DNA of 52,341 nucleotides from Streptomyces albospinus (lineage in GTDB: Bacteria > Actinomycetota > Actinomycetes > Streptomycetales > Streptomycetaceae), in the NCBI RefSeq assembly GCF_014648695.1, contig NZ_BMRP01000006.1:191174-243514 (forward strand), written 5' to 3'. The position numbers were made by a program, and so were the translations under genes. This document shows, piece after piece, positions 20,137 to 28,888 of the stretch (positions are counted from its first letter, which is position 1; each line of letters begins with the position of its first letter). The notes beneath the pieces were generated by a model. The model was given only the letters and a program-made list of their open reading frames with translations, had not been told where the DNA came from and ran no database searches.

Positions 20137-21221
20137 CACAGCACCACCACCGAACGCAGCACATCACCCGCGTGCATCCGCGTGAACGCCTGCTCCACGT
20201 CGCCGATCCCGATGGTCTCGGTGACGAACGCGCCGAGGTCGATCCGGCCCTGCTGGTGCAGGTCGATCAGCATCGGGAAGTCCCGGGACGGCAGGCAGTC
20301 GCCGTACCAGGAGGACTTGAGGGCGCCGCCGCGGCCGAAGACGTCCAGGAGGGGGAGCTCCAGCGTCATCTCCGGGGTGGGCACGCCCACCAGGACGACG
20401 GTCCCGGCCAGGTCGCGGGCGTAGAACGCCTGCCGGTAGGTCTCCGGCCTGCCGACCGCCTCGATGACGACATCGGCGCCGAAGCCGCCGGTCAGCTCGC
20501 GGATCACCTCGACGGGGTCGGTGGTGCGGGAGTTGACGGTGTGGGTGGCGCCCATCGACTTCGCGGTGTCCAGCTTGCGGTCGTCGATGTCCACCGCGAC
20601 GATCCGCGACGCCCCGGCCAGCCGCGCCCCGACGACCGCCGCGTTGCCGACCCCGCCGCAGCCGATCACCGCGACCGAGTCCCCGCGCCCGACGCCGCCC
20701 GTGTTGATCGCGGCGCCGATGCCGGCCATCACGCCGCATCCCAGGAGCCCCGCGACGGCCGGCGAGACCTCCGGGTCCACCTTGGTGCACTGGCCCGACG
20801 CGACCAGCGTCTTGTCCGCGAACGCCCCGATGCCGAGCGCCGGCGTCAGCTCCGTACCGTCCTTGAGCGTCATCTTCTGCCGGGCGTTGTGGGTGTCGAA
20901 GCAGTACTGCGGCCGGCCGCGCAGACACGCCCGGCAGGCGCCGCACACCGCACGCCAGTTGAGGATGACGAAGTCCCCCGGGGCGACGTCGGTGACGCCG
21001 TCGCCGACCGACTCCACCACGCCGGCCGCCTCGTGCCCGAGCAGGAACGGGAACTCATCGGTGATCCCGCCCTGCTTGTAGTGCAGATCGGTGTGGCACA
21101 CCCCGCACGCCTGGATCTTCACCACGGCCTCGCCGGGCCCCGGATCCGGCACCAGGATCGTCTCCAGCCGCACCGGTTCGTTCTTCCCCGGCGCAACGAC
21201 GCCGCGCACTTCCTGTGCCAT
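20136..21221 (-). CDS. mscR: S-(hydroxymethyl)mycothiol dehydrogenase
   Basis: A zinc-dependent class III-type alcohol dehydrogenase of 361 residues. The catalytic zinc site includes [10 protein letters not shown] and GHEAAG; the structural zinc site is [15 protein letters not shown]; the NAD-binding motif is [11 protein letters not shown]. The sequence [32 protein letters not shown] is typical of the mycothiol-dependent formaldehyde dehydrogenase of actinobacteria. The ATG at 21221 has GAGGGG about 8 bases upstream. It is translationally coupled to the MBL-fold hydrolase. It implies that the host makes mycothiol. Confidence 0.93.
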   Translation of the reverse strand: MAQEVRGVVAPGKNEPVRLETILVPDPGPGEAVVKIQACGVCHTDLHYKQGGITDEFPFLLGHEAAGVVESVGDGVTDVAPGDFVILNWRAVCGACRACLRGRPQYCFDTHNARQKMTLKDGTELTPALGIGAFADKTLVASGQCTKVDPEVSPAVAGLLGCGVMAGIGAAINTGGVGRGDSVAVIGCGGVGNAAVVGARLAGASRIVAVDIDDRKLDTAKSMGATHTVNSRTTDPVEVIRELTGGFGADVVIEAVGRPETYRQAFYARDLAGTVVLVGVPTPEMTLELPLLDVFGRGGALKSSWYGDCLPSRDFPMLIDLHQQGRIDLGAFVTETIGIGDVEQAFTRMHAGDVLRSVVVL

Positions 21222-21388
21222 CGGTACCGCCCCTCTTCGAAGATGAAGATCACGTACGGGACCACTGTGGCGTACCGCCACCGCGTCGTGCCACACCGCG
21301 CGCGGGCGCATCAGGGGGCGCGGCGTCAGCCGCTCCGGTGGAGCCGGTGCTTGCGCCGGGGGCGCACCGGATCACAGCCGCGCACGGG

Positions 21389-22741
21389 TCACCAGCGCGG
21401 CACCGCGGGGGCGGTCCAGCCGGGATCGGCGCGGCGCATCGCGGCGGCGTCGTCGCGGGAGCGGTGGGTGCCGTCGTCGGCCAGCCAGCGGCGGTGCAGG
21501 GCGGCGAGCCGGTCGCGGTCGAGGGTGACGCCGAGGCCGGGGGCGTCGCCGACGTCCAGGTGGCCGTCGCGGAAGGTGAGGCGCTCGGTGAGGACGTCCT
21601 CGGTCTGCCAGGGGTAGTGGGTGTCGCAGGCGAAGTCCAGGTTGGGCACGGTGGCCGCCACCTGGGTCATCGCGGCCAGGCTGATGCCCAGGTGGGTGTT
21701 GGAGTGCATGGACAGGCCGACGCCGAAGGTGCGGCACAGGGCGGCGAGTTCCCGGGTGCTGCGCAGCCCGCCCCAGTAGTGGTGGTCGGAGAGGACGACC
21801 TGCACGGCGCCGCGGGCGAAGGCTTCGGGGATCTCCTCGAAGGCGGTGACGCACATGTTGGTGGCCAGCGGCACCGGCGCACGGGCCGCCACCCGGGCCA
21901 TCCGGTCGGTACCGCTCGCCGGGTCCTCCAGGTATTCCAGGACGTCGCGCAGCTCATCGGCGACCCGCAGCGAGGTCTCCACCGTCCAGGCGCCGTTGGG
22001 GTCGAGGCGCAGCGGCTGCCCGGGGAACGCCGCGGCCAGCGCCCGGATCGCCGCGATCTCCCGGTCCGGCGGGAAGACGCCGCCCTTGAGCTTGAAGGAC
22101 GTGAAGCCGTGGCGGTCGGCGAACCGGCGGGCCTGGGCGACGATCCCGGCCGGGTCGAGGGCCGCGCCCCAGTCGTCGGGCTCGCCGCGGTCGCCGGGGT
22201 GGGCGGCCCAGCGGTAGAAGAGGTAGGCGCTGTATTCCACGCGGTCGCGCACCCGGCCGCCGAGGAGTGCGTGCACCGGCAGGCCGGTGGCGCGGCCCCA
22301 GGCGTCGAGGCAGGCGACCTCGAAGCCGGAGAGCACCGAGCGCCGCAGCTTGCCGGCGGTCCGGGCACCGCGCAGCCCGGCGGCGTCGACGGTGGCGACG
22401 GCGTCGACGGTGCCGGAGGTGGCGACTGCGTGGACGGTGCCTGCATCGGTCGCGTCCGGGGAGTCCCCGCACACCCGGTCGGCGAGCGCGGGCAGCCCGT
22501 TCAGGTCCGTGACCCTCCGACCGACCAGCGCATCGGCCAACAGGCGTGCCGGGCCGAGGTATTCGGTGTCGCCGTAGGTCTCCCCGAGCCCGGTGGCACC
22601 GCCCGCGGTGACCACCTCGATGATCAGCCGCGGGGTGTACGGCTGGTGGACGCCCTGGATGTTGAGCAGCGGCGGGTCGGCGACCAGGACCGGGGTGAGC
22701 CGGACCTCGGCGACGGTCAGGTCCTCGGGGGCGGCGGCCAT
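21389..22741 (-). CDS. gudD: Glucarate dehydratase (enolase superfamily)
   Basis: A protein of 450 residues. It carries the enolase-superfamily residues of the glucarate dehydratase group: the KxK motif in SFKLKGG, metal ligands in LRLDPNGAW and the following VLEYLEDPA and TNMCV, and the catalytic His in MHSNTHLGIS. The enzyme dehydrates D-glucarate (and usually L-idarate) to 5-keto-4-deoxyglucarate. The ATG at 22741 has GGAG about 9 bases upstream. One oddity is an Ala/Thr/Val-rich insert of about 30 residues (near 95-125, DSPDATDAGTVHAVATSGTVDAVATVDAAG-like) that looks repeat-derived. No further glucarate genes are adjacent. Confidence 0.92.
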   Translation of the reverse strand: MAAAPEDLTVAEVRLTPVLVADPPLLNIQGVHQPYTPRLIIEVVTAGGATGLGETYGDTEYLGPARLLADALVGRRVTDLNGLPALADRVCGDSPDATDAGTVHAVATSGTVDAVATVDAAGLRGARTAGKLRRSVLSGFEVACLDAWGRATGLPVHALLGGRVRDRVEYSAYLFYRWAAHPGDRGEPDDWGAALDPAGIVAQARRFADRHGFTSFKLKGGVFPPDREIAAIRALAAAFPGQPLRLDPNGAWTVETSLRVADELRDVLEYLEDPASGTDRMARVAARAPVPLATNMCVTAFEEIPEAFARGAVQVVLSDHHYWGGLRSTRELAALCRTFGVGLSMHSNTHLGISLAAMTQVAATVPNLDFACDTHYPWQTEDVLTERLTFRDGHLDVGDAPGLGVTLDRDRLAALHRRWLADDGTHRSRDDAAAMRRADPGWTAPAVPRW

Positions 22742-22751
22742 CGGCGCTCGT

Positions 22752-22788
22752 CTCCATATGTAGATGACGTCCATGGACGGAAATGGAG
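22752..22788. promoter_or_regulatory. Possible operator upstream of gudD
   Basis: A perfect 10-bp palindrome GTCCATGGAC (22769-22778) is flanked symmetrically by CTCCAT (22752-22757) and ATGGAG (22783-22788). The nested symmetry just upstream of the gudD ribosome site suggests a binding site for a dimeric regulator, for example of the GntR or IclR type. This is inference from symmetry only. Confidence 0.45.
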
Positions 22789-22955
22789 CGTAGGGAGCAC
22801 GCTCCAGCAGCGTCAATACCCCCGGCGGGAAGGGGCAGTTGGGCGGCACGCTGCCGCCACCCTTTACCAACGCTTTAATCTTCGCGCGTAGATATACCGA
22901 TTGAGGCTCTGTTAGACCTACCCGGGACCACCCCCACCTCCCTAAGGAGCCGCGC

Positions 22956-23774
22956 ATGCCCCGCCCCCTCCTCTCCCGCCGCACCCGCCCTGCGCTCTCC
23001 CCCCGCACCCGCCTCGCCGGTGCGGTGGTCGCCGCCCTCGCCGCCGGCACCGCGGTGTTCGGCGCCGGCCAGGCGACCGCCGAGCACTCCGTGCCGCGCA
23101 CCGACAAGGAGATCCCCAACCTCACCCAGGTGCAGGACAAGATCAAGGCGTACTACGGCGACACGGTGACGGCCGACGGCGAGCACTACGCCTCCCCCAC
23201 CAGCAACTACGCCCGCCAGGTCCGCGGCATAGAGGCCAAGGCGCGCACCTACCTGGCCGGCGCGCTCGCCGAGAAGGGCACGGGGAAGGCCAAGCCGGCC
23301 ATCGTCCTGGACATGGACGACACCACGCTGCTGACCTACAACTACGAGCTCAAGGTCGGCTTCAACTTCACCCCGAAGACCCAGGACGACTACCTGGCGC
23401 ACACCGACATGGCCCCGGTCTTCGGCATGAACCAGCTCGTCAACTGGGCGCACAAGAAGGGCGCCGAGGTCTTCTTCATCACCGGCCGCAAGGAGGCGCA
23501 GCGCGACTGGAGCGTGCGCAACCTCAAGCACGTCGGCTACGACGTGCCGCTGGACCCGGCGCACGTCTTCCTGCGGGACAAGGAGCACCCGCCGGCCTAC
23601 CTCCCGTGCGGCGCGACCTGCTCGACCATCGGCTTCAAGTCCGGCACCCGCAAGCACATCGCGTCGCTCGGCTACCGCATCGTGGCCAACTTCGGCGACC
23701 AGTACAGCGACCTGCTGGGCGGCTCCGCGGACCGCGGCTTCAAGCTGCCGAACCCGATGTACTACCTCCCGTAG
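22956..23774 (+). CDS. Secreted HAD-superfamily acid phosphatase
   Basis: A protein of 272 residues. An Arg-rich N-terminus with hydrophobic core LAGAVVAALAAGTAVFGAG and a likely cleavage after ATA (about residue 42) marks an exported protein. The HAD subfamily IIIB nucleophile motif is LDMDDTTLL (D119, D121). Motif II is FFITGRK, and the C-terminal motif NFGDQYSDL supplies the metal-binding acidic residues. It resembles plant-type and class B/C acid phosphatases of Streptomyces and may release phosphate from organic esters outside the cell. AAGGAG lies just upstream of the ATG. It is divergent from gudD. Confidence 0.92.
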   Translation: MPRPLLSRRTRPALSPRTRLAGAVVAALAAGTAVFGAGQATAEHSVPRTDKEIPNLTQVQDKIKAYYGDTVTADGEHYASPTSNYARQVRGIEAKARTYLAGALAEKGTGKAKPAIVLDMDDTTLLTYNYELKVGFNFTPKTQDDYLAHTDMAPVFGMNQLVNWAHKKGAEVFFITGRKEAQRDWSVRNLKHVGYDVPLDPAHVFLRDKEHPPAYLPCGATCSTIGFKSGTRKHIASLGYRIVANFGDQYSDLLGGSADRGFKLPNPMYYLP

Positions 23775-23824
23775 GCCCCGTAGGGCTGTCGTGGGCCCCG
23801 TAGGGCAGCAGGCACCGAGGGCGC

Positions 23825-24730
23825 TCAGCGCCTCTTGGGGAGCGGCACGCGCAGCAGGTCCCGGGCGATGGTGAGTTCACCGGCGAAGCCCGCTGCGCGT
23901 GCCTGGCGCGCGAACTCGTCCGGGTCGGTGTAGCGCTGCGAGAAGTGCGTCAGCACCAGATGCCGCACGTTCGCCTCCGCGGCCACGCGGGCGGCCTGCC
24001 CTGCCGTCAGATGGCCGTGGTCCGTGGCCAGTTGGACGTCCTCGTCGAGGAACGTCGACTCGATGACCAGCATGTCCACCCCCTCCGCGAGCGCGTGCAC
24101 GCCGTCGCACAGCCGGGTGTCCATGACGAACGCGAACCGCTGGCCGGGCCGGAGCTCGCTGACCTCGTCGAGGGTCACACCGTTCAGCTCGCCGGCCCGC
24201 TGGAGGCGGCCGATGTCGGGCCCGGCGATGCCGCGGGCGGCCAGCAGGTCCGGGAGCATCCGCCGGGCGTCCGGCTCGACGAGGCGGTAGCCGTACGACT
24301 CGACCGGGTGCGAGAGCTTGCGCGCCTCCAGGAGGTACGACGTCGAGCGGTCCAGCTCACCGTCCTCGACGACCGGCCGCTGGGCGATGCGGACCGTCTC
24401 CCGGTAGGCGGTGGCGTAGCGCAGCCGGTCGAAGAACCGCTCCCCACTGGCCGGGTAGTGGGCGGTGACCGGATGCGGCACCCGGTCCAGGTTGATCCGC
24501 TGGATCACCCCGGCCAGGCCCAGCGAGTGGTCGCCGTGGAAGTGCGTGATGCAGATCCGGTTGATGTCGTGGGCGGCGACCCCGGCCCGCAGCATCTGGC
24601 GCTGGGTGCCCTCACCGGGGTCGAAGAGCAGCCCCTGGCCGTCCCACCGCAGCAGATAGCCGTTGTGGTTGCGGTGCCGGGTGGGGACCTGGCTCGCGGT
24701 CCCGAGGACCACCAGTTCGCGTACGGACAC
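23825..24730 (-). CDS. rnz: Ribonuclease Z
   Basis: A short-form RNase Z of 301 residues. The MBL-fold zinc motif is [13 protein letters not shown], preceded by [13 protein letters not shown], which is diagnostic of RNase Z. Later ligands are in [21 protein letters not shown] and [10 protein letters not shown]. It trims the 3' end of tRNA precursors. The start is a GTG at 24730, six bases after the end of the HIT gene, so it is probably translated from a shared transcript. The C-terminus ends close to the convergent phosphatase gene; the 50-base gap contains two copies of GGCCCCGTAGGGC. Confidence 0.93.
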   Translation of the reverse strand: MSVRELVVLGTASQVPTRHRNHNGYLLRWDGQGLLFDPGEGTQRQMLRAGVAAHDINRICITHFHGDHSLGLAGVIQRINLDRVPHPVTAHYPASGERFFDRLRYATAYRETVRIAQRPVVEDGELDRSTSYLLEARKLSHPVESYGYRLVEPDARRMLPDLLAARGIAGPDIGRLQRAGELNGVTLDEVSELRPGQRFAFVMDTRLCDGVHALAEGVDMLVIESTFLDEDVQLATDHGHLTAGQAARVAAEANVRHLVLTHFSQRYTDPDEFARQARAAGFAGELTIARDLLRVPLPKRR

Positions 24731-24736
24731 GGCTCG

Positions 24737-25096
24737 TTACCCGGGGGGCCACTGGAGGCCGCGGCCACCGAGGACGTGCAGATGGGCGTGGAAGACGGTC
24801 TGGCCCGCGCCGGAGCCGGTGTTGAAGACGACCCGGTAGCCCCCGTCCTCGACCTCCTCCGCGGCGGCGACCTCGCGGGACTCGCACAGTATGTCGGCGA
24901 TGACCTGCGGCTCGGCGGCGGCGAGCGCCGCGGCGTCCGGGTAGTGGACCTTGGGGATCACCAGGATGTGGGTCGGCGCCTGGGGGTTGATGTCGCGGAA
25001 CGCGACGGTGGTCCCGGTCTCCCGGACGATGGTCGCCGGCACCTCCCCGGCAACGATCTTGCAGAACAGGCAGTCGGCCTGCGGTTCTCCCGCCAC
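24737..25096 (-). CDS. HIT-family nucleotide-binding protein
   Basis: A histidine-triad protein of 119 residues with the active-site motif HAHLHV (His103, 105, 107) and the N-terminal Cys pair DCLFCKIVAGE, typical of HinT-like phosphoramidase/nucleotide hydrolases. The start is a GTG at 25096 preceded by GGAGGAG. It lies directly upstream of rnz on the same strand. The substrate is probably an adenosine phosphoramidate, by family. Confidence 0.93.
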   Translation of the reverse strand: MAGEPQADCLFCKIVAGEVPATIVRETGTTVAFRDINPQAPTHILVIPKVHYPDAAALAAAEPQVIADILCESREVAAAEEVEDGGYRVVFNTGSGAGQTVFHAHLHVLGGRGLQWPPG

Positions 25097-25213
25097 CGGT
25101 GGCTCCTCCCGGGTCGCGCGGCGTGCGCACCGTGCGTACGCCCCTGGGATGCTAGCGGATCACTAAGCTGGCCCTTCAGACCGCATTGGCCCCACAACCG
25201 GGAGTTATGCACC

Positions 25214-25642
25214 ATGGCAACCACCCGCACCGCCACCACCCACTGGGAAGGCAACCTCCTGGAGGGCAAGGGCACCGTCGCCCTGAACTCCTCCAACGTC
25301 GGCACCTACGACGTGAACTGGCCGGCCCGCGCCGAGCAGCCGAACGGCGTCACCAGCCCCGAGGAGCTGATCGCGGCGGCCCACTCCTCCTGCTACTCCA
25401 TGGCCTTCTCGCACGGCCTGGCCGGCAAGGGCCACACCGTCGCCTCCCTCGACACCCGCGCCGACGTCACCTTCCAGCCGGGCGAGGGCATCACCGGCAT
25501 CGTGCTGACCGTCAAGGCCAGCGTCCCCGGCCTGTCCGAGGCGGACTTCCAGGCCGCGGCCGAGGACGCCAAGAAGAACTGCCCGGTGAGCCAGGCACTC
25601 GCGGGCGTCAAGAACATCACGCTCAACGCCGAGCTGATCTGA
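25214..25642 (+). CDS. OsmC-family peroxiredoxin
   Basis: A protein of 142 residues of the Ohr/OsmC family. It has the two catalytic cysteines in the contexts AAHSSCYSMAFSH and KKNCPVSQAL, and the conserved acidic residue in SPEELIAAAH. These enzymes reduce organic hydroperoxides with a Cys-based mechanism. The ATG at 25214 has GGGAG about 9 bases upstream. It is divergent from the HIT-rnz unit. The N-terminus TTHWEGNLLEGKGTV suggests the OsmC rather than the Ohr branch. Confidence 0.93.
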   Translation: MATTRTATTHWEGNLLEGKGTVALNSSNVGTYDVNWPARAEQPNGVTSPEELIAAAHSSCYSMAFSHGLAGKGHTVASLDTRADVTFQPGEGITGIVLTVKASVPGLSEADFQAAAEDAKKNCPVSQALAGVKNITLNAELI

Positions 25643-25700
25643 GCTGACCTGATCTGACGGAGCGCCGGGGCGGCCGTCCGCCCCGCGCGCGGTCAACGGC

Positions 25701-25737
25701 GGTGCGCCGGCGGGCCCTTGGGCCGGGCCGGCGCACC
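25701..25737. terminator. Bidirectional terminator between osmC-type gene and rsmE
   Basis: An 11-bp outer stem (25701-25711 with 25727-25737) plus inner GC pairing lies between convergent genes, 58 bases after the first stop and 30 bases beyond the other. Confidence 0.75.
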
Positions 25738-25767
25738 CCGGGTCCGACCGGTGGTCAGGGCCGGGCC

Positions 25768-26511
25768 CTAGCTCCAGCGCCCGGTGCGCCCCAGCAGCAG
25801 CGCGGTCGCCGCCGTGCCGGCCGTGGAGGTGCGCAGCACGGTAACACCCAGGCGGTACGGCTTGGCACCCGCCTCGGCGAAGGCGGCCAGCTCCTCCGGG
25901 GAGACGCCGCCCTCCGGGCCGACGACCAGCACGATCGAGCCCTGGGCGGGGAGTTCGGCGGTGGCGAGCGGGGCGCTGCCCTCCTCATGGAGGACGGCGG
26001 CGAAGTCGGCGTCGGCGAGCAGCGCGGCGACCTGCTTGGTCGTCAGCGGGTCGGCGACCCGCGGGAAGGTCAGCCGGCGCGACTGCTTGCCCGCCTCGCG
26101 CGCCGTGGCACGCCACTTCGCCAGCGACTTGGCGGCACGCTCGCCCTTCCACTGGGTGACGCAACGCGCCGCCGCCCAGGGGACGATGGCGTCCACGCCG
26201 GTCTCGGTCATGGTCTCCACGGCCAGCTCCCCGCGGTCGCCCTTGGGAAGCGCCTGCACGACCGTGATCGTGGGCGCCGGAGGGGCCTCGGTGCGCAGCT
26301 CCGCCACGGCGACGGTGAGCCGGTCCTTGCCCTCGACGGCGGCGACCGTGCCCTGGGCGCCGGCGCCCGCGCCGTCCGTCAGCACGACCTCCTCGCCGAC
26401 CCGCAGCCGCCGTACCGACACCGCGTGCCGGCCCTCGGGACCGTCCAGGGTGAGGGTGCCCCCGGCCCGTACGCCCGCCAGCGACTCGACGAGGAAGACC
26501 GGCGCGGTCAT
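25768..26511 (-). CDS. rsmE: 16S rRNA (uracil1498-N3)-methyltransferase
   Basis: A SPOUT-class methyltransferase of 247 residues. The N-terminal PUA-like part has EGRHAVSVRRLRVGEEVVLTDG. The SPOUT knot contains ALPKGDRGELAVETMTETGVDAIVPW, VLVVGPEGGVSPEEL and RLGVTVLRTSTAGTAATALLL. RsmE modifies U1498 of 16S rRNA. The ATG overlaps the stop of the upstream monooxygenase by 4 bases, so the two are coupled. The same neighbourhood with dnaJ and hrcA is found in other Gram-positive genomes. Confidence 0.95.
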   Translation of the reverse strand: MTAPVFLVESLAGVRAGGTLTLDGPEGRHAVSVRRLRVGEEVVLTDGAGAGAQGTVAAVEGKDRLTVAVAELRTEAPPAPTITVVQALPKGDRGELAVETMTETGVDAIVPWAAARCVTQWKGERAAKSLAKWRATAREAGKQSRRLTFPRVADPLTTKQVAALLADADFAAVLHEEGSAPLATAELPAQGSIVLVVGPEGGVSPEELAAFAEAGAKPYRLGVTVLRTSTAGTAATALLLGRTGRWS

Positions 26512-27617
26512 GCGGCACCGCCGGTGACGTCCGGCTCCGCGGCGCCGCGGTCCTGGCCCAACGCGGCGCGTGCCGCGTCCAGTTCGGCCATCAGCACCTC
26601 CACCAGCCGCCCGGCGGGCATCTCCCGCGCCAGCCGGTGCCCCTGCCCCGCCCACAGGTTCATGCCCTGCGCGTCGCCGGCCTTGGCGGCGGCCTTGCGG
26701 ACGGTGGAGGTGAGGTAGTGCACGGCGGGGTAGGCGGCCGGCGCGTACGGGCCGTGCTCGCGAAGGAAACGGTTCACCAGCCCGCGGGCCGGCCGGCCGG
26801 AGAACGCCCGGGTCAACTCCGTGTGCGTGAAAAGGGGGTTGGTCAGCGCCTGCTTGTGCAGCGGGTTGGCGCCGGACTCGGGCGTGACCAGGAAGGCGGT
26901 GCCCAGCTGCGCCATCGACGCCCCGGCGGCCAGCACCGCCGCGATCTGCGCCCCGCGCATCAGCCCGCCCGCGGCGATGACCGGGATCTGCACGGTCTCC
27001 CGGACCTGCGCGAGCAGCGCCAGCAGCCCCAGCCCCGCGCCGGTGCCGTCCGCGTGCGGATCGTCCCGGTGGGTGCTCTGGTGGCCGCCCGCCTCCACAC
27101 CCTGCACACAGACCACGTCCGCGCCGGACCACTGCGCGGCCTGCGCCTCGGCGGCCGTGGTGACCGTGACGACGGTGTACGTGCCGACCTTGGCGAAGGC
27201 GTCGAAGACCGCCCGCGAGGGGCAGCCGAAGGTGAACGAGACCACCGGCACCGGGTCGTCGCGCAGGATCGCGAGCTTGGCCTCGTACCCGTCGTCCGAG
27301 GGGCCGTCGATGTCGCCGAGCTCGGTCTCGTACCAGGCGGCCTCGCCCGCGAGTTGCTCACGGTAGACCTCGACGGCGGACGTGTCGGCCAGCGAGGGCT
27401 GCGGCATGAAGAGATTGACGCCGAAGGGGCGGTCGGTCAGCGCCCGCAGCTGTTTGATCTCCTGGTACATGCCGTCGGCGGTCTTGTATCCGGCGGCGAG
27501 GAAACCGAACCCGCCGGCCTGGCAGACGGCCGCTGCCAGCTCGGGCCCGGAGGCGCCGCCCGCCATCGGGGCCTGCACGATGGGGTGGCGGCAGAGATCG
27601 GTGAGCGCGGTGGGCAT
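26508..27617 (-). CDS. Nitronate monooxygenase
   Basis: An FMN-dependent enzyme of 369 residues of the NPD/2-nitropropane dioxygenase family. The N-terminal FMN-barrel start is PIVQAPMAGGASGPELAAAVCQAGGFGFLAAGY. Further family segments are VVSFTFGCP, VVCVQGVEAGGHQSTHRD with the catalytic His, and IPVIAAGGLMRGAQIAAVLAAGASMAQLGTAFL for phosphate binding. It oxidises alkyl nitronates such as propionate-3-nitronate to carbonyl products. The ATG at 27617 is used; a GTG at 27623 is possible; no strong ribosome site is visible. It is coupled to rsmE by a 4-base overlap. Confidence 0.92.
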   Translation of the reverse strand: MPTALTDLCRHPIVQAPMAGGASGPELAAAVCQAGGFGFLAAGYKTADGMYQEIKQLRALTDRPFGVNLFMPQPSLADTSAVEVYREQLAGEAAWYETELGDIDGPSDDGYEAKLAILRDDPVPVVSFTFGCPSRAVFDAFAKVGTYTVVTVTTAAEAQAAQWSGADVVCVQGVEAGGHQSTHRDDPHADGTGAGLGLLALLAQVRETVQIPVIAAGGLMRGAQIAAVLAAGASMAQLGTAFLVTPESGANPLHKQALTNPLFTHTELTRAFSGRPARGLVNRFLREHGPYAPAAYPAVHYLTSTVRKAAAKAGDAQGMNLWAGQGHRLAREMPAGRLVEVLMAELDAARAALGQDRGAAEPDVTGGAA

Positions 27618-27713
27618 GACCACATCGTGTCACGCCCACCGCCCTGCCCCGAACCGGGGCGCCACCTCGAAGTAAGGGACGGCCTACCGTCCGTCGCGGT
27701 GCCTCACGGGGAC

Positions 27714-27731
27714 CCGGGGGAGCGCCCCCGG
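27714..27731 (-). terminator. Short hairpin after dnaJ
   Basis: A 7-bp stem CCGGGGG/CCCCCGG with a 4-base loop lies 18 bases after the dnaJ stop, within a generally C- and G-rich run. Confidence 0.5.
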
Positions 27732-27748
27732 ACCCCCGGACGGTACGC

Positions 27749-28888
27749 CTAGCGCCCGTTGAAGGCGTCCTTCAGGCGGGAGAAGAGCCCCTGCTGGCCG
27801 GGCTGGAACTGTCCGGTGGGACGCTCCTCGCCGCGGAGCTTGGACAGGCGGCGGAGCAGCTCCTCCTGCTCGGGGTCGAGCTTGGTCGGGGTCTGGACCT
27901 CGACGTGGACGATCAGATCGCCCCGGCCGCCGCCGCGCAGATGCGTCACGCCCCGCTGGTGCAGCGGGATCGACTGGCCGGACTGGGTGCCGGGCCGGAC
28001 GTCGACCTCCTCCATCCCGTCCAGCGTCTCCAGCGGGCACTTCGTGCCCAGCGCCGCCGCCGTCATCGGGATGGTCACCGTGCAGTGCAGATCGTCGCCG
28101 CGCCGCTGGAAGACCGGGTGGGACACCTCGTGGATCTCGACGTAGAGGTCACCGGCGGGGCCGCCGCCGGGGCCGACCTCGCCCTCGCCGGCCAGCTGGA
28201 TGCGGGTGCCGTTGTCGACACCGGCCGGGATCTTGACCGTGAGCGTACGGCGCGAGCGGATCCGGCCGTCGCCCGCGCACTCGGGGCACGGGGTCGGCAC
28301 GACCGTGCCGAAGCCCTGGCACTGCGGGCACGGCCGGGAGGTCATGACCTGGCCCAGGAAGGACCGGGTGACCTGCGAGACCTCGCCACGACCGCGGCAC
28401 ATGTCGCAGGTCTGCGCCGACGTACCGGGCGCCGCGCCCTCGCCGCTGCACGTCGTGCAGACCACGGCGGTGTCGACCTGGATGTCCTTGGTCGTACCGA
28501 ACGCTGCTTCGCTGAGCTCGATGTCGAGGCGGATCATCGCGTCCTGGCCGCGGCGGGTCCGCGAGCGCGGTCCGCGCTGCGACGCCGTGCCGAAGAACGC
28601 GTCCATGATGTCGGAGAAGTTGCCGAAGCCCGCGCCGAAGCCGCCCGCGCCGCCGCCGGCACCGCCGGACTGCGAGAGGGGGTCGCCGCCGAGGTCGTAG
28701 ACCTGCTTCTTCTGCGGGTCGGAGAGGACCTCGTAAGCGGCGTTGATCTCCTTGAACCGCTCCTGGGTCTTGGGGTCCGGGTTGACGTCCGGGTGCAGCT
28801 CGCGCGCCAGCCGCCGGAATGCCTTCTTGATCTCGTCCTGCGAGGCATCGCGCCGTACGCCCAGGACCGCGTAGTAATCCGTGGCCAC
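27749..28888 (-). CDS. dnaJ: Chaperone DnaJ
   Basis: A type I Hsp40 of 379 residues. The J-domain (1-65) has HPD at 32-34. A G/F-rich region follows (about 75-95). Four zinc-finger repeats are CTTCSGEG, CDMCRGRG, CPQCQGFG and CPECAGDG. The C-terminal substrate-binding domains are complete. Together with DnaK and GrpE (not in this window) it refolds proteins. The GTG start immediately follows the hrcA TAA with no spacer, so expression depends on hrcA translation and on the CIRCE-controlled promoter. In Streptomyces this is the second dnaJ copy. Confidence 0.97.
   Translation of the reverse strand: MATDYYAVLGVRRDASQDEIKKAFRRLARELHPDVNPDPKTQERFKEINAAYEVLSDPQKKQVYDLGGDPLSQSGGAGGGAGGFGAGFGNFSDIMDAFFGTASQRGPRSRTRRGQDAMIRLDIELSEAAFGTTKDIQVDTAVVCTTCSGEGAAPGTSAQTCDMCRGRGEVSQVTRSFLGQVMTSRPCPQCQGFGTVVPTPCPECAGDGRIRSRRTLTVKIPAGVDNGTRIQLAGEGEVGPGGGPAGDLYVEIHEVSHPVFQRRGDDLHCTVTIPMTAAALGTKCPLETLDGMEEVDVRPGTQSGQSIPLHQRGVTHLRGGGRGDLIVHVEVQTPTKLDPEQEELLRRLSKLRGEERPTGQFQPGQQGLFSRLKDAFNGR

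Noticed and set aside
19432..20424. Plus-strand frame opposite the MBL-fold hydrolase
   Set aside because: It is antisense to two well-supported genes and lacks motifs.
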